Source: Paenibacillus oryzae (GTDB taxonomy: Bacteria > Bacillota > Bacilli > Paenibacillales > Paenibacillaceae). From it: 64,000 bases of DNA. How positions within the stretch are numbered: the first letter of the stretch is position 1; each line of letters opens with the position of its first letter. This document shows, in pieces, positions 60,457 through 64,000 of the stretch. A program made the position numbers and the translations under genes. Under the pieces are notes generated by a model. The model worked only from the letters and a program-made list of their open reading frames with translations, was not told where the DNA came from and did no database searches. The DNA lies in the NCBI RefSeq assembly GCF_001675045.1, contig NZ_LYPA01000038.1, positions 1-64,000 of the forward strand. The letters run 5' to 3'.

Positions 60457-61322
60457 ACGTACAAGACAACCTGGCTCAATGCGAAGCCATGATCGCCAAA
60501 GGTTCAACTAGCTTTTACCATGCCTTCCGCTTGCTGGACAGTCCTCGAAGAGAAGCTGTTTTTGTCATTTACGCCTTCTGCCGCCTTATTGACGATGCGA
60601 TAGACGAGGAGCAGCCGCTTTTTAGTATTGATGAGCTGGAGCAAGGATTTAAGGACCTGGAGCATGCGGACGGCCATTTTATATGGGATTCGCTGCGCTG
60701 GCTGTTCCGTCATTTCAAGCTGAGCAAGGAGCCTTTTTTCCGTCAGATGGAAGGACAACGCAGAGATTTGGTCGTCACCCATTACGAGACGATGGAGCAG
60801 TTGGAGAGCTATTGCTATCTGGTAGCGGGAACGGTAGGGGAAATGCTGCTGCCCGTTTTGCATGACGCGCCAGGCGAAGCCGTAACCAAATCCGGCATCT
60901 ATTTGGGCAAAGCCATGCAAATTGTTAATATTATCCGCGATGTGGGCGAGGATCGCGAGCGGGGACGCAGGTATTTGCCGCTGGAATTAATGAAGCGCCA
61001 CGGCTATACGGAGGAGCAGTTTGACCGGGGAGAGGTGAACGAGGCGTTTCGCCATCTCGTTGACGAGCTGACGGAGCTTTCCAGGTCCTGGTTCCGAATC
61101 GGGCTGGAGAACATCGGAAGTTATCCTGTGCAAAGCGCCATCGCGGTCGAATTGGCGGCAGGTTATTATAGCGCCATTTTGAACAAGGTGAAGGATAACC
61201 GTTATGAGGTGTTTACAAAACGCTCCATCGTGGGCTCCCTGGAAAAAGGCGTCATTTACGCTTCGGTCAAACGGAAATACGGCAAGCCGCGTCAAAACGG
61301 GACGGAAACTGCGGTGAGCTGA
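60453..61322 (+). CDS. phytoene/diapophytoene synthase family
   Basis: Head-to-head prenyl synthase (CrtB/CrtM), first committed step. The 289-residue product has FYHAFRLLDSPRREAVFVIY, the first aspartate motif LIDDAIDEE and the second VNIIRDVGEDRERGRRYLP. Length and motifs fit CrtB as well as CrtM. ATGA overlap with the preceding gene couples translation. Squalene synthase is a less likely alternative given the desaturases around it. Confidence 0.92.
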   Translation: MNVQDNLAQCEAMIAKGSTSFYHAFRLLDSPRREAVFVIYAFCRLIDDAIDEEQPLFSIDELEQGFKDLEHADGHFIWDSLRWLFRHFKLSKEPFFRQMEGQRRDLVVTHYETMEQLESYCYLVAGTVGEMLLPVLHDAPGEAVTKSGIYLGKAMQIVNIIRDVGEDRERGRRYLPLELMKRHGYTEEQFDRGEVNEAFRHLVDELTELSRSWFRIGLENIGSYPVQSAIAVELAAGYYSAILNKVKDNRYEVFTKRSIVGSLEKGVIYASVKRKYGKPRQNGTETAVS

Positions 61323-61324
61323 GT

Positions 61325-62044
61325 ATGGGCAAACTATTTGTTTTTTGGTATGTGGTTGGCCTGTTGCTGATGCTTACGGTAGGCGTGCCGGATTGGCTGG
61401 CTTTTTCAAACGGCCTGTTCCTTGTTTTTTTTGCATGCTGCGCGCTGGATATAGAACGTCAGCTTGGAGAAAAACGGGTTATTCGCTGGAGCCGGGCTTT
61501 TGCGGCAGGGCTGCTCACTTTTTCGGTAGAGTGGCTGGGCGTTGCAACCGGCTGGCCGTTTGGCTCTTATCATTACACTGATGTGCTTGGATTTTCGTTA
61601 GGCGGCGTTCCGTTAACCATTGCGTTTGCCTGGGTGGGCGTTATCGTAACTGCGGTTCTGCTATCGGACTCGGGAAGCAAGTGGATCAGGGCTTTATGGG
61701 CGGGCTTATGCACGGTTATATTCGACCTGGTGCTGGACCCCGTTGCCTACGCTCGCGGGTTCTGGTCCTGGGAGGGCGAGGGAGGGTATTACGGCATTCC
61801 GTTTACCAACTTTGCCAGCTGGTTTATCATTTCGTTTGCGCTGTCGTTTCTGTTTCCGATTCGCAAGACACCGTTCCCTATTCGCAGGAAAGCCGTTCGC
61901 CTGTCGCAGATGATGCTTCTTATGTTCGGGGTGCTGGGCCTTCCCGAGCGGCAATACCTGCCCATTCTGATTGCGGTGGCGGCGTCGGCCTTGCTGGAAA
62001 GGGGGCTTCGTCATGGAAGCTTCAAACGAACATCCCGTATTTAA
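61325..62044 (+). CDS. CruF-like carotenoid biosynthesis membrane protein (DUF422)
   Basis: Integral membrane protein of 239 residues with about seven hydrophobic segments. Conserved parts are FSVEWLGVATGWPFGSYHYTD (in parts: VEWLGVATGWPFG and YHYTD), GVPLTIAFAWVGV and DLVLDPVA. The family includes CruF, a carotenoid 1',2'-hydratase in Deinococcus and cyanobacteria; in Bacillota clusters the reaction is not established. It begins 2 bp after the synthase and overlaps the acyltransferase by 32 bp. Confidence 0.85.
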   Translation: MGKLFVFWYVVGLLLMLTVGVPDWLAFSNGLFLVFFACCALDIERQLGEKRVIRWSRAFAAGLLTFSVEWLGVATGWPFGSYHYTDVLGFSLGGVPLTIAFAWVGVIVTAVLLSDSGSKWIRALWAGLCTVIFDLVLDPVAYARGFWSWEGEGGYYGIPFTNFASWFIISFALSFLFPIRKTPFPIRRKAVRLSQMMLLMFGVLGLPERQYLPILIAVAASALLERGLRHGSFKRTSRI

Positions 62045-62765
62045 AGCGATTTTTGACCGGTATAACGAATATTATTTGCTGCGGCGGCATTTTCGGGCTT
62101 TGTCGTTAAGGGTTGGTTCCATGCCTGATGAGCTGACAGGTCCCGTCCTGTTTATCGTCAATCATAGCTCATGGTGGGACGGCCTTCTTCTGCGGCATGC
62201 GGCAAAATATGTGTCCCACAAGCCAACCCGTCTTATGATGGACAGTGTTCAGCTGGACAAATACCGTTTTTTCCGCAAGCTGGGGGCTTATCCTGTCGAC
62301 CGCAGCAGCAGGCGCGGCATTTTGGCCGCGCTGGATCATACCGTTTCGCTGCTGCGGCAAGACGGACATGTCTGGCTTTTTCCCCAAGGTAAAATAACCC
62401 ACCAGGAGGAGCGGCCTCTCGTTTTTGGGGGCGGCGCCGGTTATGTGCTCCGCGCTTGTCCGCAAGCTGCCGTTGTTCCCGTCAGTATTCATTACAGTAT
62501 TTGCGGACAAAAGCCGGAGGCGTCTATGTGGTTTGGCGGCGCTATCCGCAAAAATTGGGATGAATGGGAGCGAAAGGCGATAACCGATATGCTGCAAAAC
62601 GTGCTGGAAACCCAGCTTGACCGGCACAAAGCAATCGCCGTTGAGGCGGGTGAAGCCGGGATGGCGGACAATGAATGGTTTAACTCCCTGTTCCTCCGGC
62701 ACAGCTCCACGAGCGAAAAATTCGACAACTGGAGGGAGAAGCTGCGGCAATGGAAGCGTTATTAG
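62013..62765 (+). CDS. PlsC-type acyltransferase
   Basis: 1-acylglycerol-3-phosphate acyltransferase-like enzyme, 250 residues. The acyltransferase motif I is NHSSWWDG (HX4D), with FPQGKITHQEE as the phosphate-binding motif. In this cluster it probably acylates the sugar of a glycosyl carotenoid, as CrtO does for staphyloxanthin, though it belongs to the PlsC rather than the CrtO family. ATG 62013 has AAAGGGGG upstream; the longer in-frame start at 61971 is rejected. It overlaps the glycosyltransferase by 16 bp. Confidence 0.85.
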   Translation: MEASNEHPVFKAIFDRYNEYYLLRRHFRALSLRVGSMPDELTGPVLFIVNHSSWWDGLLLRHAAKYVSHKPTRLMMDSVQLDKYRFFRKLGAYPVDRSSRRGILAALDHTVSLLRQDGHVWLFPQGKITHQEERPLVFGGGAGYVLRACPQAAVVPVSIHYSICGQKPEASMWFGGAIRKNWDEWERKAITDMLQNVLETQLDRHKAIAVEAGEAGMADNEWFNSLFLRHSSTSEKFDNWREKLRQWKRY

Positions 62766-63943
62766 AATGTATAGCGGCTGTTCTGGGGTTCCAATGGCTG
62801 TATGTATTATGGAATTTGCGCCAAATGCCGCAACTGAAGACGCCCTCTATGGATGAGTCCAAGGAGGGCCAAACCTCGTTTTCCACCCGGCGGAATGAGC
62901 TGTCTGGCAGCGTCCGTCTTTCGGTCCTGATTCCCGCACGCAATGAAGAAGGGAAGATTGGCCGCTGCATTGCGTCCGTGCTGGCGCAGAACTGGCCGGG
63001 GCTGGAGCTGCTGGTGCTGGACGACCGTTCCGAGGATGGCACGCGGGAGGAGGCGTTGGCGGCATTTCAGGCATCATCCTGCCGCGCTGGAGACACTGTT
63101 CTTCGCTTGATCGACGGAGCGCCGCTGCCGCCCGGCATAACGGGAAAATCCCATGCCTGCATGCAGCTTGCACGCGAGGCCTCGGGACAATGGCTTCTGT
63201 TTCTGGACAGCGACGCAGAGCTGGGAGAACGCGCATTGGATGCCGCGATGGCGATGGCGGAGCAGCAGGGAAGCGGGTTGATTACCGGCTTTCCGCGTCA
63301 GGTGACGGGAAGCCTTATGGAGCGGCTTGTCGTGCCGCTGATGTCCTTTGTCATCGCCTGCCATTTGCCGATTGTTATGGTTCGCAAATCGTCCAATCCG
63401 GCATTCGTCGCCGCCCATGGCGCATTTATGCTGGTTCATTCCGCCTCTTATGAAGCCAGCGGCGGGCACGCTGCGTTAGGCGAGCATCTGCTGGACGACA
63501 TGGAGCTGGCGCGCAGAATCAAGTCCTCAGGCTGCCCTATGACGCTGGCCAATATATGCAGCCATGTCTACATGCGGATGTATAGGGATGCCGGCGAGGT
63601 TTGGAACGGTTACCGCAAAAATCTGTTTGCGGGACTAGGACGCAGCCATTTACTGCTTTTATGGATCATGCTTTCCTATAGCTTGCTTTATCTTCTTCCC
63701 CCGGCGGCGCTTGTCTGCGCCATTGCGGGCTTGCTGCCGGCAACGGCAATGCTGCTGGCGATAGTGTGCTGTTTGCTGGGCTTCGGAATAAAGCTGACCG
63801 TTGACCGGCATCACCGCCGGCCGCTTCGGGATGCTGTGCTGCTTGCGCCGGGCATTGCCGCCCTGCTGGCAATCGCCGCCGCCTCATGGTACGGCTCTGT
63901 AACAGGAATAGGCTACAGCTGGAAAGGAAGGCGGTATCTATGA
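62750..63943 (+). CDS. family 2 glycosyltransferase (CrtQ-like)
   Basis: Membrane-bound GT-A glycosyltransferase of 397 residues. There is one N-terminal hydrophobic segment, then VLIPARNEEGKIGRCIASVL, the DxD region LFLDSDAELG and the acceptor-side DDMELARRI, and about four C-terminal helices. It resembles 4,4'-diaponeurosporenoate glycosyltransferase (CrtQ) and likely adds glucose to a carotenoid acid or alcohol. The window's last gene overlaps its stop (ATGA). Confidence 0.88.
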   Translation: MEALLECIAAVLGFQWLYVLWNLRQMPQLKTPSMDESKEGQTSFSTRRNELSGSVRLSVLIPARNEEGKIGRCIASVLAQNWPGLELLVLDDRSEDGTREEALAAFQASSCRAGDTVLRLIDGAPLPPGITGKSHACMQLAREASGQWLLFLDSDAELGERALDAAMAMAEQQGSGLITGFPRQVTGSLMERLVVPLMSFVIACHLPIVMVRKSSNPAFVAAHGAFMLVHSASYEASGGHAALGEHLLDDMELARRIKSSGCPMTLANICSHVYMRMYRDAGEVWNGYRKNLFAGLGRSHLLLLWIMLSYSLLYLLPPAALVCAIAGLLPATAMLLAIVCCLLGFGIKLTVDRHHRRPLRDAVLLAPGIAALLAIAAASWYGSVTGIGYSWKGRRYL

Positions 63944-64000
63944 ACACATCTATGAAAAAGGCAATCGTAATCGGGGCGGGACTGGGCGGTCTTGCCGCTG
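63940..64000 (+). CDS. third CrtI-type FAD protein, truncated by the window edge
   Basis: Only the first 20 codons are present. They read MNTSMKKAIVIGAGLGGLAA, an FAD-binding start like the two CrtI-type genes above. ATG 63940 overlaps the previous stop by 4 bp; ATG 63952 is an alternative. The gene continues beyond the window, so its full identity is unknown. Confidence 0.7.
   Translation, partial: MNTSMKKAIVIGAGLGGLAA

Overview
The window reads as chromosome from a spore-forming Gram-positive bacterium, most likely Paenibacillus or a close relative. It carries the conserved spoIVFA-spoIVFB-(rng)-rplU-prp-rpmA-spo0B-obg-pheB block, an alpha/beta-type small acid-soluble spore protein, a SafA-like LysM spore-coat protein, a type I preQ1 riboswitch and strong AGGAGG-type ribosome binding sites. 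Genes lie on both strands in short operons. No phage, CRISPR array, rRNA or tRNA was seen.

Layout. 1-12 kb: sporulation, ribosome and amino-acid core (spoIVFAB, RNase G, L21/Prp/L27, spo0B, obg, pheB-hom-thrB-pheA, ilvE). 12-16 kb: a SafA-like coat protein with long 15-residue repeats, and an acetyl esterase. 16-20 kb: PspA, a NagZ-type lipoprotein and UDP-glucose dehydrogenase. 20-30 kb: ThuA/AraC pair, Gfo/Idh oxidoreductase, aldo/keto reductases, second-type prs with fabV, SASP and a minimal ATP-dependent DNA ligase domain, interspersed with structured repeats. 30-36 kb: an esterase, GH51 arabinofuranosidase, an Rpn nuclease, and GH4 alpha-galactosidase divergent from an AraC regulator. 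36-42 kb: a TetR-controlled ABC exporter operon and an oxidoreductase operon. 43-52 kb: one long operon for L-rhamnose (rhaEW, isomerase, kinase, DeoR regulator) running into lutABC, so that lactaldehyde from rhamnose can be taken through lactate to pyruvate. 52-55 kb: poorly characterised genes. 55-57 kb: a preQ1 riboswitch with queC-queE-queF. 57-64 kb: a carotenoid cluster (three CrtI-type desaturase/oxidase genes, the last cut by the window edge, phytoene-synthase family, CruF-like protein, acyltransferase, glycosyltransferase), which suggests an acylated glycosyl-carotenoid.

The most unusual feature is a dispersed repeat of about 165-205 bp at 2.0-2.3, 21.5-22.2, 26.5-26.7 and 27.9-28.9 kb. 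Each unit is a set of nested inverted repeats ending in GTTCAAAAAGT/ACTTTTTGAAC-like arms. Different copies carry different but still complementary stem sequences (compensatory changes). In two separate arrays the unit is tandemly amplified with exactly the same 185-bp period. One copy is interrupted by a second palindrome-rich element of about 320 bp. Two copies end some 24 bp before a start codon, immediately upstream of that gene's ribosome binding site.
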